Source: Streptomyces pactum
GTDB lineage: Bacteria; Actinomycetota; Actinomycetes; Streptomycetales; Streptomycetaceae
Direction of reading: 5' to 3'
NCBI RefSeq assembly: GCF_002005225.1
Contig: NZ_CP019724.1
Coordinates: 6,769,001 to 6,833,000 of the forward strand
Length of the DNA stretch: 64,000 nucleotides
The position numbers and the translations under genes are program-made. Below, piece after piece: positions 49,507-58,063 of the stretch (its first letter is position 1; each line of letters begins with the position of its first letter). A model generated the notes under the pieces. It was not told the DNA's origin. It saw only the letters and a program-made list of their open reading frames with translations, and did not search any database.

Positions 49507-50508
49507 GTGCGCCGACGCTCACTCCTCATCGCCGTCCCCGCCGGACTGGTCACGCTCGCCGCATGCGGTGACGGCGACGACTCCGGATCGAGCAGCGCCG
49601 GCGACAGCGCGACGCCCGAGGCGTCGGCCACGTCGGCACCGCCGCCGAAGATCGTCGACGGCCCGTTGCCGGCGATCACCGCGGGGACGAAGTTCGACGA
49701 GAAGCCGACCGTCGCCAAGGGCGGCGGCGAGCCCTCCAAGGACCTCGCGGTCAAGACGGTCATCGCCGGTGGCGGCAGGGCCGTCGCCGAGAACGACTTC
49801 GTGTCGGCGAACTACCTGGGCCAGATCTGGGAGAGCGCGAAGGTCTTCGACAACTCCTACGACCGCAAGACCCCCCTGGTCATCCAGCTCGCCCAGGGCG
49901 GCGTCATCGACGGCTGGCGGTACGCCCTCATCGGCAAGAAGACCGGCAGCCGCGTCCAGTTCTCCGTACCGCCCACCTGGGGTTACGGCGAGCAGGGCAA
50001 CGAGCAGGTGGGCATCAAGGGTTCCGACACGCTGGTGTTCGTGGTCGACGTGCAGGACACCTTCAACGCCAAGAGCTCCGCCAAGGGCAAGGAAGTCCCC
50101 CAGGACGACGCCGCCCTGCCCAAGGTCGGCACCAACACCGACGGCAAGGCGCCCGCCATCGAGGTGCCGAAGTCCGACGCGCCGAAGAAGCTCGCGGCCG
50201 AGTACGTCCTCGAGGGCGACGGCGCCGAGGTCGACGCCCAGGACAGTGTGCTCGTGCAGTACAAGGGCGTGGTCTGGGACGGCGGCAAGGAGTTCGACTC
50301 GACGTACGGCAGGAAGCAGCTCACGTCGTTCTCGCTCCAGCAGGTCGTCAAGGGCTGGTCGCAGGGCCTGACCGGCAAGAAGGTCGGCAGCCGCGTCCTC
50401 ATCGTCATCCCGCCGGACCTGGGGTACGGCGACAGCCCGCCGGAGGGCAGCGGCATCGAGAAGGACTCCACTCTGGTCTTCTCCGTCGACATCCTGGCGA
50501 AGATGTGA
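49507..50508 (+). CDS. FKBP-type peptidyl-prolyl isomerase, double-domain lipoprotein
   Basis: A 333-aa exported foldase. The lipoprotein signal has lipobox LAAC (Cys about 20), then a Ser/Ala/Pro linker. Two FKBP domains follow: the first with VSANYLGQIWESAKVFDNSY and GGVIDGWRYALIGKKTGSR, the second with VLVQYKGVVWDGGKEFDST, VVKGWSQGLTGKKVGSR and PPDLGYGDSPPEGSGI. It should act outside the membrane on proline-limited folding. The next gene encodes a one-domain cytoplasmic FKBP, 61 bp away. A TAGAGT box lies about 50 bp upstream of the GTG start. Confidence 0.9.
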   Translation: MRRRSLLIAVPAGLVTLAACGDGDDSGSSSAGDSATPEASATSAPPPKIVDGPLPAITAGTKFDEKPTVAKGGGEPSKDLAVKTVIAGGGRAVAENDFVSANYLGQIWESAKVFDNSYDRKTPLVIQLAQGGVIDGWRYALIGKKTGSRVQFSVPPTWGYGEQGNEQVGIKGSDTLVFVVDVQDTFNAKSSAKGKEVPQDDAALPKVGTNTDGKAPAIEVPKSDAPKKLAAEYVLEGDGAEVDAQDSVLVQYKGVVWDGGKEFDSTYGRKQLTSFSLQQVVKGWSQGLTGKKVGSRVLIVIPPDLGYGDSPPEGSGIEKDSTLVFSVDILAKM

Positions 50509-50569
50509 CGCCCCGGAGATGTAAGACTTGGGCCGTTGCCTTTCCGCAGACAAGCAGGAGCTGAAACAC

Positions 50570-50941
50570 GTGAGCATCGACAAGCCCGAGGTCGACTTCC
50601 CGGGCGGCGAGCCCCCGGCGGACCTCGAGATCAAGGACATCTGGGAGGGCGACGGCCCGGTTGCGCAGGCCGGTCAGACCGTGACCGTCCACTACGTGGG
50701 CGTGGCGTTCAGCACGGGCGAGGAGTTCGACGCCAGCTGGAACCGCGGTACGCCGTTCCGCTTCCCGCTCGGTGGCGGCCGCGTCATCGCCGGCTGGGAC
50801 CAGGGCGTGCAGGGCATGAAGGTCGGCGGCCGCCGCCAGCTCACCGTCCCGGCCCACCTCGCCTACGGCGACCAGAGCCCGACCCCGGCGATCAAGCCCG
50901 GCGAGACGCTGATCTTCGTGGTCGACCTGCTCGGAGTCTGA
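50570..50941 (+). CDS. FKBP-type peptidyl-prolyl isomerase, cytoplasmic
   Basis: A 123-aa single-domain FKBP. TVTVHYVGVAFSTGEEFDAS and FPLGGGRVIAGWDQGVQGMK are followed by GGRRQLTVPAHLAYGDQSP and ETLIFVVDLLGV; the aromatic pocket residues (Tyr, Phe, Asp, Trp) are in place. No signal peptide. The GTG at 50570 has caggag upstream. It accelerates Xaa-Pro isomerisation and would bind FK506-like macrolides. Confidence 0.9.
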   Translation: MSIDKPEVDFPGGEPPADLEIKDIWEGDGPVAQAGQTVTVHYVGVAFSTGEEFDASWNRGTPFRFPLGGGRVIAGWDQGVQGMKVGGRRQLTVPAHLAYGDQSPTPAIKPGETLIFVVDLLGV

Positions 50942-50980
50942 TCGAAGTCCGAAGGGACGGCGATCAGAGCCGGTCATCCG

Positions 50981-51008
50981 GGGTCCATGCCTGTCCGGGC
51001 ATGGGCCC
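50981..51008 (+). terminator. Terminator of the FKBP genes
   Basis: GGGTCCATGCC (50981-50991) pairs with GGCATGGGCCC (50998-51008), with one G-T pair, and is followed by TCGGCTTTT. It separates the FKBP genes from pafB. Confidence 0.72.
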
Positions 51009-51078
51009 TCGGCTTTTGCCGGGCCACCGGGGAGCGGTACGGTCATCCGTCGTAAGCACCATAGGGAGAAGGGCGTCG

Positions 51079-52056
51079 ATGGCCATTGCCAAGGCCGAGC
51101 GGCTGATGAACCTGGCGCTGTGTCTGCTCGGGACTCGGCGGCCACTCAGCAAGCGCGAGCTGCGCGATTCCATCGAGGCATATGTAGAGGCCTCCAGGCC
51201 GGGCCAGGGCGCGGCGGGCTCCGACGACTCGTTCAACCGCATGTTCGAGCGGGACAAGGACGACCTGCGAGAACTCGGGCTCGTCATCGAGACCGTGGAG
51301 AGCCTCGACGGCGAGGTCGGCTACCTGGCCCGCCGCGACAGCAACCGCCTGCCGCCCATCACCCTGGACGCCGAGGAGGCCGCCGCGCTCGGGCTCGCCG
51401 CCAAGGTGTGGCAGCAGGCCCGACTGGCCGGCGCCGCGAGCGGCGCGCTGCAGAAGCTGCGCGCGGCCGGGCTGCCCGAGGACGTCGACCCGTACGAGGC
51501 GCACAGCGCGCTGGAGCCCCGCATCCCGGTGCACGAGGCCGCGTTCGAGCCGCTGATGCTGGCCTGCCGAGACCGCCGGCCGGTCGTCTTCGACTACCGC
51601 AAGGCCAACGCCGCCCAACCCGAGCCCCGCCACGTCGAACCGTGGGCGCTGGAGTGCTGGCGCGGCCACTGGTACCTGGCCGGCTTCGACCGCGACCGCG
51701 GTGCCGAGCGGGTCTTCCGGCTGTCCCGGATCACGGGCCGGGTGCGCTCGCGCGGCGCGCGGTTCACCGCGCCCGTGCCCGATGTCGTCACCGTCCGCGA
51801 GACGGTCGCGAGCTGGGCGGGGGAGACCGCCGACCGTTCCGCGCTGATCCGGCTGCGTACGGGCGCGGGGTACCCCCTTCGGGCGAAGGCCACCGGTGTC
51901 CGGGAACTCGGTGACGGCTGGGACGAGTTGGAGATTCCGTACGGGCACGGCCTGGACGCCTGGCTGGTGGAGTTCGGGCCGGACGTGGTGGTGCTGGAGC
52001 CGGTGGAGCTGCGTGCGGACGTGGTGGACCGGCTGCGTGCCGTGGCCAAGGGCTGA
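51079..52056 (+). CDS. pafB: PafB, WYL-domain transcription activator subunit
   Basis: A 325-aa regulator. The N-terminal winged helix-turn-helix has AERLMNLALCLLGTRRPLSK and FERDKDDLRELGLVIET. The WYL domain (about 140-215) has PVVFDYRKAN, EPWALECWRGHWYLAGFDRD (the W-Y-L signature region) and RVFRLSRITGRV. A C-terminal extension follows. In mycobacteria PafB and PafC form a heterodimer that activates the LexA-independent DNA damage response. The ATG at 51079 follows gggagaagg. pafC begins 18 bp downstream. Confidence 0.92.
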   Translation: MAIAKAERLMNLALCLLGTRRPLSKRELRDSIEAYVEASRPGQGAAGSDDSFNRMFERDKDDLRELGLVIETVESLDGEVGYLARRDSNRLPPITLDAEEAAALGLAAKVWQQARLAGAASGALQKLRAAGLPEDVDPYEAHSALEPRIPVHEAAFEPLMLACRDRRPVVFDYRKANAAQPEPRHVEPWALECWRGHWYLAGFDRDRGAERVFRLSRITGRVRSRGARFTAPVPDVVTVRETVASWAGETADRSALIRLRTGAGYPLRAKATGVRELGDGWDELEIPYGHGLDAWLVEFGPDVVVLEPVELRADVVDRLRAVAKG

Positions 52057-52074
52057 GGGGGAGCGGACAACAAA

Positions 52075-53127
52075 GTGGCAGGCAAACCGGTCAGGCCCGT
52101 GAACGCCATCGACCAGACCCGACGGATGCTGTCCCTGGTGACGTATCTGCGGGAGCGCCCCGGCGCCCGGGTCGAGGACGTCGCGCGCGCCTTCGGCATC
52201 ACCGAGGACGAGCTGGTCTCCGACCTCGACGTGCTGCCCATGTGCGGCACCAGCTTCCGCGGGGGCGACCTGCTCGACATCGACACCGACGGCGAGCGCA
52301 TCTGGTGGCACAACCCGGCCGCCCTCGGCGCGGACGCCGCCGAGCCGCTGCGGCTCGCCGCCGACGAGGCCACCGCGCTGCTCGTCGCCGCCCGGGCCGT
52401 GGCGACCCTGCCCGGTCTGCGCGAGAGTGACCGGCAGGCGCTGCTGAGGGCGACCGCCAAGGTGGAGACCTCGGCCGGCGAGGCCGCGGGCGCCAGCTCG
52501 CGCCTGTCCGTCACCTTCGAGTCCGAGGGCGGTGTCTTCGCCGACGTCGACCGGGCGATCTCGGAGCGCCGACGGCTGTGGATCCGCTACTACTCACCGG
52601 CCCGCGACGAGGTCACCGAGCGCGAGATCGACCCCATCCGCCTGGTCAGCGTCGGGCACACGTACGTGGAGGCCTGGTGCCGCCGCTCCGAGGCCCGGCG
52701 CACCTTCCGCCTCGACCGGGTCGCCGAGATCCGCATCCTGGACGAGCCGTCCGCGCCGCCCGAGGTGGAGCTGCGGGACCTGTCGGAGGGGCTGGTGCAG
52801 CCCGCCGCCGAGGACCCCGAGGTCGTGGTGGAGGTCGGCCCCGGCGGACGCTGGGTCGCCGAGTACTACCCGCACGACAGCGCGGAGGAGCTGGCCGACG
52901 GAGGGCTGCGCATCACCCTGCGCACCCCCGACCCCGCGTCCCTGCGGCGGCTGGGCCTGCGGCTCGGGCGCGACGGCCGTATCGTCTCCCCGCCCGGACT
53001 CGCCGACAGCGCCCGGCAGGCGGCCCGCGAGGCGCTGGCGGCCTACGACGGCATGGAGGCGGTCGGGGCGCACGACGGGCCGGGCGAGGGGCCGCAAGGG
53101 CACGACAGGCAGGAGCGAGGATTGTGA
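52075..53127 (+). CDS. pafC: PafC, WYL-domain transcription activator subunit
   Basis: A 350-aa partner of PafB. The N-terminal helix-turn-helix has DQTRRMLSLVTYLRERPG and VEDVARAFGITEDELVSDLD. The WYL domain (about 165-235) has RRLWIRYYSPARDEVTERE, PIRLVSVGHTYVEAWCRRS and RTFRLDRVAEIRIL. A C-terminal domain with GGRWVAEYYPHDSAEEL follows. The GTG at 52075 lies 18 bp after pafB, and its TGA overlaps the GTG of the next small gene, so the three form one translational unit. Confidence 0.92.
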   Translation: MAGKPVRPVNAIDQTRRMLSLVTYLRERPGARVEDVARAFGITEDELVSDLDVLPMCGTSFRGGDLLDIDTDGERIWWHNPAALGADAAEPLRLAADEATALLVAARAVATLPGLRESDRQALLRATAKVETSAGEAAGASSRLSVTFESEGGVFADVDRAISERRRLWIRYYSPARDEVTEREIDPIRLVSVGHTYVEAWCRRSEARRTFRLDRVAEIRILDEPSAPPEVELRDLSEGLVQPAAEDPEVVVEVGPGGRWVAEYYPHDSAEELADGGLRITLRTPDPASLRRLGLRLGRDGRIVSPPGLADSARQAAREALAAYDGMEAVGAHDGPGEGPQGHDRQERGL

Positions 53128-53417
53128 GCGAGTCCGTGGGGCCGGGTGCGCCGGGCATGACGGCGGCGTCCGCGTTCGCCGGCATGCGGCGCGTTTCCCC
53201 GGTCGTGTTCAAGGCCGGCTGCCCGGAGTGCCGGGGCCGCTTCGAGCTCGCCGCGAGCGCCCTGCGCCTCGCCATCGGCGCCACCAGCCGGACCACGTTC
53301 TACTCGTTCACCTGCCCCGAGTGCGGGTCCGCCGTGCGCAAGCCGGCGGGGGAGCGGGTCGTGGAGCTGCTCACCGGCGGCGGGGTCAGGACCCTGCGGC
53401 TGCACTCCACCGTCTAG
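53124..53417 (+). CDS. Small zinc-ribbon-like protein, function unknown
   Basis: A 97-aa protein with two CPEC motifs: FKAGCPECRGRFELAAS (about residues 28-44) and YSFTCPECGSAVRKPAG (about 60-76). They are spaced like a four-Cys zinc ribbon. The C-terminus VVELLTGGGVRTLRLH may form a helix-strand. The GTG start overlaps the pafC stop (GTGA), so it is co-translated with pafBC and could bind nucleic acid or the regulator. Not recognised as a named family. Confidence 0.7.
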   Translation: MSESVGPGAPGMTAASAFAGMRRVSPVVFKAGCPECRGRFELAASALRLAIGATSRTTFYSFTCPECGSAVRKPAGERVVELLTGGGVRTLRLHSTV

Positions 53418-53420
53418 GCT
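53415..53420 (+). promoter_or_regulatory. -10 box of the small membrane protein gene (leaderless)
   Basis: TAGGCT overlaps the stop of the zinc-ribbon gene and ends 7 nt before the ATG at 53428. Confidence 0.4.
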
Positions 53421-53427
53421 CGGCGTC

Positions 53428-53622
53428 ATGTTCTGGCCGATGTTCGCGGTTGCCGTGGGTTTTGTGGGTCTCGCCGTGCTCGCGGTGTTCGCCGTGCAGG
53501 TGTTCGTGGAGGCGCGGCGTCTGGGCCGGCAGGTGACGGACTCGGCCGACCGGATCAGCCGGGCCGCGGAGGATCTGGAGCGGGCGACCGAGAGCGCCGC
53601 CCGCGCCGTGGACGCCCTGTGA
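53428..53622 (+). CDS. Small single-pass membrane protein, function unknown
   Basis: A 64-aa protein. One N-terminal membrane helix (about residues 3-25, MFAVAVGFVGLAVLAVFAVQ) is followed by a cytoplasmic amphipathic/coiled region (VTDSADRISRAAEDLERATE). The layout is similar to small TatA-like or DUF948-like proteins but lacks the FGxxKLP hinge of TatA. It lies just upstream of tatA and downstream of the pafBC unit. The following 226 bp to tatA hold the tat promoter region, with two ACGATCG copies (about 53759 and 53776). Confidence 0.65.
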   Translation: MFWPMFAVAVGFVGLAVLAVFAVQVFVEARRLGRQVTDSADRISRAAEDLERATESAARAVDAL

Positions 53623-53848
53623 GCCGCGTTCCGGGGCGCTTCGCCCTGTCACCCCGCGTGCCCCTGAAGGTACGCTGCTGCTCGCGGCCCGGAAAACGAG
53701 GCCCGGTCGCGGACGGGAGTACGCACGGGGATTGCCTCACGTTTACCCCTGAGCGTTACGATCGCTGCACAAGACGATCGATCGGACCTATGTTCGACCG
53801 GTCGGACAGCACCCCCACCCAGCCGCCTCGGTGAGAAGGTAAAGACTT

Positions 53849-54136
53849 ATGTTCGGAAGGCTCGGAGCCCCCGAGATCATTCTCATCCTCGTCGTCATCA
53901 TCCTGCTGTTCGGCGCGAAGAAGCTTCCGGACATGGCGCGGTCGCTCGGCAAGTCGGCGCGCATCCTCAAGAGCGAGGCCAAGGCGATGAAGAGCGAGAG
54001 CAAGTCCGACGACTCCGCTCCCGCCGACCCGCCCAACCCCGAGCAGGCCGCGGCGCAGCGCACCATCCAGGCGGCTCCCGGCGATGTGACCAGCTCCCGC
54101 CCGGTCACCGAGCCGACGGACACGACCAAGCGCTGA
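53849..54136 (+). CDS. tatA: Sec-independent translocase subunit TatA
   Basis: A 95-aa protein. The N-terminal membrane helix is [20 protein letters not shown], with the conserved Phe-Gly hinge and Lys-Leu-Pro. An amphipathic helix ([20 protein letters not shown]) and a polar tail rich in Asp, Ser, Ala and Pro follow. TatA multimers form the pore for folded proteins with twin-arginine signals. The ATG at 53849 has gagaagg upstream. tatC follows after 47 bp in one operon. Confidence 0.95.
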   Translation: MFGRLGAPEIILILVVIILLFGAKKLPDMARSLGKSARILKSEAKAMKSESKSDDSAPADPPNPEQAAAQRTIQAAPGDVTSSRPVTEPTDTTKR

Positions 54137-54183
54137 CGCAGGGCCGGTGACCTCCGGCCCGCCGCACGAGATGGGAACGTGGG

Positions 54184-55131
54184 TTGCTGAAGCCTGCCCG
54201 CAGCAAGGAGAAGGATCCGGAGGGGCGGATGCCCCTTGCGGAGCACCTTCGTGAGCTCCGCAACCGGCTCGCGAAGGCGCTGTTGGCCATCGTCGCCGTC
54301 ACCGTCGTCGCCGCCTTCTTCTACAACGACATCATCAACATCTTCACCGACCCGGTCCTCGACTCGGTCGGCTGCCCGAAGTCGTTCGAGGAACTGGCCA
54401 AGCTGCCCGAGGACGAGCGGTGCGCCCAGATCACCATCAACGGTCTGCTGGGCCCCTTCACCCTGGCGCTGAAGGTGTCCCTGATGGCCGGTGTCGTGCT
54501 CGCCTCGCCGGTCTGGCTCTACCAGTTGTGGGCGTTCGTCGCCCCGGGCCTGCACAAGAACGAGAAGAAGTACGCCTACGCCTTCGTCGCCACGGGCGCG
54601 CCGCTCTTCCTCTTCGGTGCCTACTTCGCCTACGTGGTGCTGCCCACCACCGCGAAGGTGCTGATCGAGTTCACACCGTTCGGCGTCGACAACCTGCTTC
54701 CGCTGGACGACCTGCTCGACCTCGTCACGCGCATGGTCGTCGTCTTCGGCCTCTCCTTCGAGCTGCCGCTGCTGCTGGTGATGCTCAACTTCACCGGGGC
54801 GCTGACCGGCAAGCGGATGCTCGGCTGGTGGCGCGGCATGATCATGGGCATCACGCTGTTCGCGGCCATCGCCACGCCGAGCACCGACCCGCTGACCATG
54901 ATGTGGCTGGCCGGTCCGATCTGGGTCCTGTACTTCGTCGCGGTCGGCGTCTCCCTGCTGAACGACCGCCGCAGGCGCCGTCGTGAGGCCCTTGAGCCCG
55001 ACGACGACGAGGCCTCCGAACTGGACCTCGCCCCCGATGACATCGGCGAGATCGAGCCCGTGACCACCGCCCGCGCCCTGCCCGAACAGGCCACGAAGGA
55101 CCGGGTCAACGGCTACGACGACGTGACCTGA
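54184..55131 (+). CDS. tatC: Sec-independent translocase subunit TatC
   Basis: A 315-aa protein with six membrane helices. The N-terminal signature is MPLAEHLRELRNRLAKALLA; the conserved Glu in EHLRELR and the Glu in LYQLWAFVAPGLHKNEKKY recognise twin-arginine signals. FGLSFELPLLLVMLNFTG and ATPSTDPLTMMWLAGPI are later core motifs. The C-terminus is a charged disordered tail. I give the TTG at 54184, because the residues after it (LKPARSKEKDPEGR) are conserved in streptomycetes; the ATG at 54229, with ggagg upstream, is a good alternative. Confidence 0.93.
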   Translation: MLKPARSKEKDPEGRMPLAEHLRELRNRLAKALLAIVAVTVVAAFFYNDIINIFTDPVLDSVGCPKSFEELAKLPEDERCAQITINGLLGPFTLALKVSLMAGVVLASPVWLYQLWAFVAPGLHKNEKKYAYAFVATGAPLFLFGAYFAYVVLPTTAKVLIEFTPFGVDNLLPLDDLLDLVTRMVVVFGLSFELPLLLVMLNFTGALTGKRMLGWWRGMIMGITLFAAIATPSTDPLTMMWLAGPIWVLYFVAVGVSLLNDRRRRRREALEPDDDEASELDLAPDDIGEIEPVTTARALPEQATKDRVNGYDDVT

Positions 55132-55139
55132 GGCACAGC

Positions 55140-55168
55140 GGGGCGGTGACGGCACGCGTCGCCGCCCC
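55140..55168 (+). terminator. Terminator of tatAC
   Basis: GGGGCGG (55140-55146) pairs with CCGCCCC (55162-55168), continued by GACG/CGTC inside. It starts 8 nt after the tatC stop. Confidence 0.7.
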
Positions 55169-55239
55169 GAGCAAGCCCTCACGGAGTCCTCAACGGGACC
55201 GATCACGATAATGATCGTCCGGTTGTCAGTGCGGCCCGG

Positions 55240-55245
55240 TACGCT
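55240..55245 (+). promoter_or_regulatory. -10 box of helY
   Basis: TACGCT ends 10 nt before the helY ATG at 55256, predicting a leader of only a few nucleotides. An inverted repeat ACGAT-AATG-ATCGT lies at 55205-55218. Confidence 0.4.
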
Positions 55246-55255
55246 CGAAAGCACG

Positions 55256-58063
55256 ATGACAGAGGATCTCTCTCCGGCCGAGCGGTACGCGGCAGCCCGC
55301 CGGCGCGCTGCCGAGCAGGCCACCGCGCTCGCCTCCTTCCGCGAGATGTACGACTTCGGCCTCGACCCCTTCCAGATCGAGGCCTGCCAGGCACTCGAAA
55401 CGGGCAAGGGCGTGCTGGTGGCCGCGCCCACCGGCTCCGGCAAGACGATCGTCGGCGAGTTCGCCGTCCACCTCGCCCTCCAGCAGGGCAAGAAGTGCTT
55501 CTACACGACGCCCATCAAGGCGCTGTCGAACCAGAAGTACGCCGACCTGTGCCGCCGCTACGGCACGGACAAGGTCGGCCTGCTCACCGGCGACAACAGC
55601 GTGAACTCCGATGCCCCGGTCGTCGTGATGACCACCGAGGTCCTGCGGAACATGCTCTACGCCGGCTCCCAGACCCTCCTCGGCCTCGGTTACGTCGTCA
55701 TGGACGAGGTGCACTACCTCTCCGACCGCTTCCGCGGCGCCGTGTGGGAGGAGGTCATCATCCACCTCCCCGAATCCGTGACCCTGGTGTCACTGTCGGC
55801 CACCGTGTCGAACGCGGAGGAGTTCGGCGACTGGCTCGACACCGTGCGCGGCGACACTCAGGTGATCGTCTCCGAGCACCGGCCCGTGCCGCTGTTCCAG
55901 CACGTGCTGGCCGGGCGCCGGATGTACGACCTGTTCGAGGAGGGCGAGGGTCACAAGAAGGCCGTCAACCCCGACCTCACGCGCATGGCCCGCCTGGAGG
56001 CGAGCCGCCCGTCCTACCAGGACCGCAGGCGCGGTCGTGCCATGAAGGAGGCCGACCGGGAGCGCGAGCGCAGACAGCGCTCCCGTGTCTGGACGCCGAG
56101 CAGGCCGGAGGTCATCGAGCGGCTCGACGCCGAGGGCCTGCTGCCCGCGATCACCTTCATCTTCAGCCGCGCCGCCTGCGAGGCCGCCGTCCAGCAGTGC
56201 CTGTACGCCGGGCTGCGGCTCAACGACGAGGACGCGCGGGAGCGGGTGCGCTCCCTGGTCGAGGAGCGGACCTCCTCCATCCCGACCGAGGACCTGCACG
56301 TCCTGGGTTACTACGAGTGGCTGGAGGGCCTGGAGCGGGGCATCGCCGCCCACCACGCGGGCATGCTGCCGACCTTCAAGGAGGTCGTCGAGGAGCTGTT
56401 CGTCCGCGGACTGGTCAAGGCCGTCTTCGCCACCGAGACGCTCGCCCTCGGCATCAACATGCCCGCCCGCTCGGTCGTGCTGGAGAAGCTCGTCAAGTGG
56501 AACGGCGAGCAGCACGCCGACATCACCCCCGGTGAGTACACCCAGCTCACCGGCCGGGCCGGCCGGCGCGGCATCGACGTCGAGGGCCACGCCGTCGTTT
56601 TGTGGCAGCGCGCCATGAACCCCGAGCACCTCGCGGGGCTGGCCGGCACGCGCACGTATCCGCTGCGCTCCAGCTTCAGGCCGTCGTACAACATGGCGGT
56701 CAACCTGGTCGAGCAGTTCGGCCGGCACCGTTCCCGGGAGCTGCTGGAGACCTCCTTCGCGCAGTTCCAGGCGGACAAGTCCGTCGTCGGCATCTCCCGG
56801 CAGGTCCAGCGCAACGAGGAGGGTCTCGAGGGCTACAAGGCCTCCATGACCTGCCACCTCGGCGACTTCGAGGAGTACGCGCGACTGCGCCGCGAGCTGA
56901 AGGACCGGGAGACCGAGCTGGCCCGGCAGGGCGCCAACCAGCGGCGTGCCGAGGCCGCCGTGGCGCTGGAGAAGCTGAAGCCGGGCGACGTCATCCACGT
57001 GCCGACGGGCAAGTACGCGGGCCTCGCCCTGGTGCTGGACCCGGGCCTGCCGGCCGGCCGGTCCAACGGCCACCGCGGCTTCGAGCACCACGACGGGCCA
57101 CGCCCGCTGGTGCTGACCGCCGAGCGGCAGGTCAAGCGGCTGGCGTCGATGGACTTCCCGGTGCCGGTCGAGGCGCTGGAGCGGATGCGCATCCCGAAGT
57201 CCTTCAACCCGCGCTCGCCCCAGTCCCGCCGCGACCTCGCCTCCGCGCTGCGCACCAAGGCCGGGCACATCCCGCCGGAACGGGCCCGCAAGAAGCGTTC
57301 CCAGGCCGCCGACGACCGGGAGATCGCCCGGCTGCGCAAGGACATCCGCGCGCACCCCTGCCACGGCTGCGACGACCGCGAGGACCACGCCCGCTGGGCC
57401 GAGCGCTACCACCGGCTGCTGCGTGACACCTCGCAGTTGGAGCGCCGGATCGAGGGCCGGACGAACACCATCGCGCGCACCTTCGACCGGATCGTGGCGC
57501 TGCTGACGGAGATGGACTACCTGCGCGGCGACGAGGTCACCGAGCACGGCAAGCGCCTCGCCCGGCTGTACGGCGAACTGGACCTGCTCGCCAGCGAGTG
57601 CCTGCGCGAGGGCGTCTGGGAGGGTCTGTCCCCGGCCGAGCTCGCCGCCTGCGTCTCGGCCCTGGTGTTCGAGTCCCGGGCCGCCGACGACGCGATGGCG
57701 CCGAAGCTGCCCTCGGGCAAGGCCAAGGCCGCGCTCGGTGAGACGGTCCGCATCTGGGGTCGCCTCGACGCCCTGGAGGAGGACTTCCGGATCAGCCAGA
57801 CCGAGGGCGTCGGCCAGCGAGAGCCCGACCTCGGCTTCGCCTGGGCCGCGTACATGTGGGCGTCGGGCAAGGGCCTCGACGAGGTGCTGCGCGAGGTCGA
57901 GATGCCCGCCGGCGACTTCGTGCGCTGGTGCAAGCAGGTCATCGACGTCCTCGGCCAGATCTCGGCCGCCGCACCCGGCGAGGGCTCGACGGTCCCGAAG
58001 AACGCGCGCAAGGCGGTTGACGGACTGCTGCGCGGGGTGGTCGCCTACTCGTCCGTGGGCTAG
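55256..58063 (+). CDS. helY: Ski2/Mtr4-like superfamily II RNA helicase HelY
   Basis: A 935-aa DExH helicase. Motif I is VAAPTGSGKTIVGEF (about residues 60-74), Ia TTPIKALSNQKY, II VMDEVHYLSD, III LSLSATVSN, V FATETLALGINMPAR and VI TGRAGRRGID (about 437-446). The C-terminal half carries a KOW-like beta part (KPGDVIHVPTGKYAG), a CHGCDDREDHARWAERYHRL segment with two Cys and a helical DSHCT-like end. Homologues unwind RNA for processing or decay. The tatA-tatC-helY order is shared with mycobacteria. No partner exosome gene lies nearby. Confidence 0.92.
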   Translation: MTEDLSPAERYAAARRRAAEQATALASFREMYDFGLDPFQIEACQALETGKGVLVAAPTGSGKTIVGEFAVHLALQQGKKCFYTTPIKALSNQKYADLCRRYGTDKVGLLTGDNSVNSDAPVVVMTTEVLRNMLYAGSQTLLGLGYVVMDEVHYLSDRFRGAVWEEVIIHLPESVTLVSLSATVSNAEEFGDWLDTVRGDTQVIVSEHRPVPLFQHVLAGRRMYDLFEEGEGHKKAVNPDLTRMARLEASRPSYQDRRRGRAMKEADRERERRQRSRVWTPSRPEVIERLDAEGLLPAITFIFSRAACEAAVQQCLYAGLRLNDEDARERVRSLVEERTSSIPTEDLHVLGYYEWLEGLERGIAAHHAGMLPTFKEVVEELFVRGLVKAVFATETLALGINMPARSVVLEKLVKWNGEQHADITPGEYTQLTGRAGRRGIDVEGHAVVLWQRAMNPEHLAGLAGTRTYPLRSSFRPSYNMAVNLVEQFGRHRSRELLETSFAQFQADKSVVGISRQVQRNEEGLEGYKASMTCHLGDFEEYARLRRELKDRETELARQGANQRRAEAAVALEKLKPGDVIHVPTGKYAGLALVLDPGLPAGRSNGHRGFEHHDGPRPLVLTAERQVKRLASMDFPVPVEALERMRIPKSFNPRSPQSRRDLASALRTKAGHIPPERARKKRSQAADDREIARLRKDIRAHPCHGCDDREDHARWAERYHRLLRDTSQLERRIEGRTNTIARTFDRIVALLTEMDYLRGDEVTEHGKRLARLYGELDLLASECLREGVWEGLSPAELAACVSALVFESRAADDAMAPKLPSGKAKAALGETVRIWGRLDALEEDFRISQTEGVGQREPDLGFAWAAYMWASGKGLDEVLREVEMPAGDFVRWCKQVIDVLGQISAAAPGEGSTVPKNARKAVDGLLRGVVAYSSVG

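Noticed and set aside
53619..53834. 71-residue open frame before tatA
   Set aside because: No ribosome site, odd composition and no family likeness; it lies in the tat promoter region.
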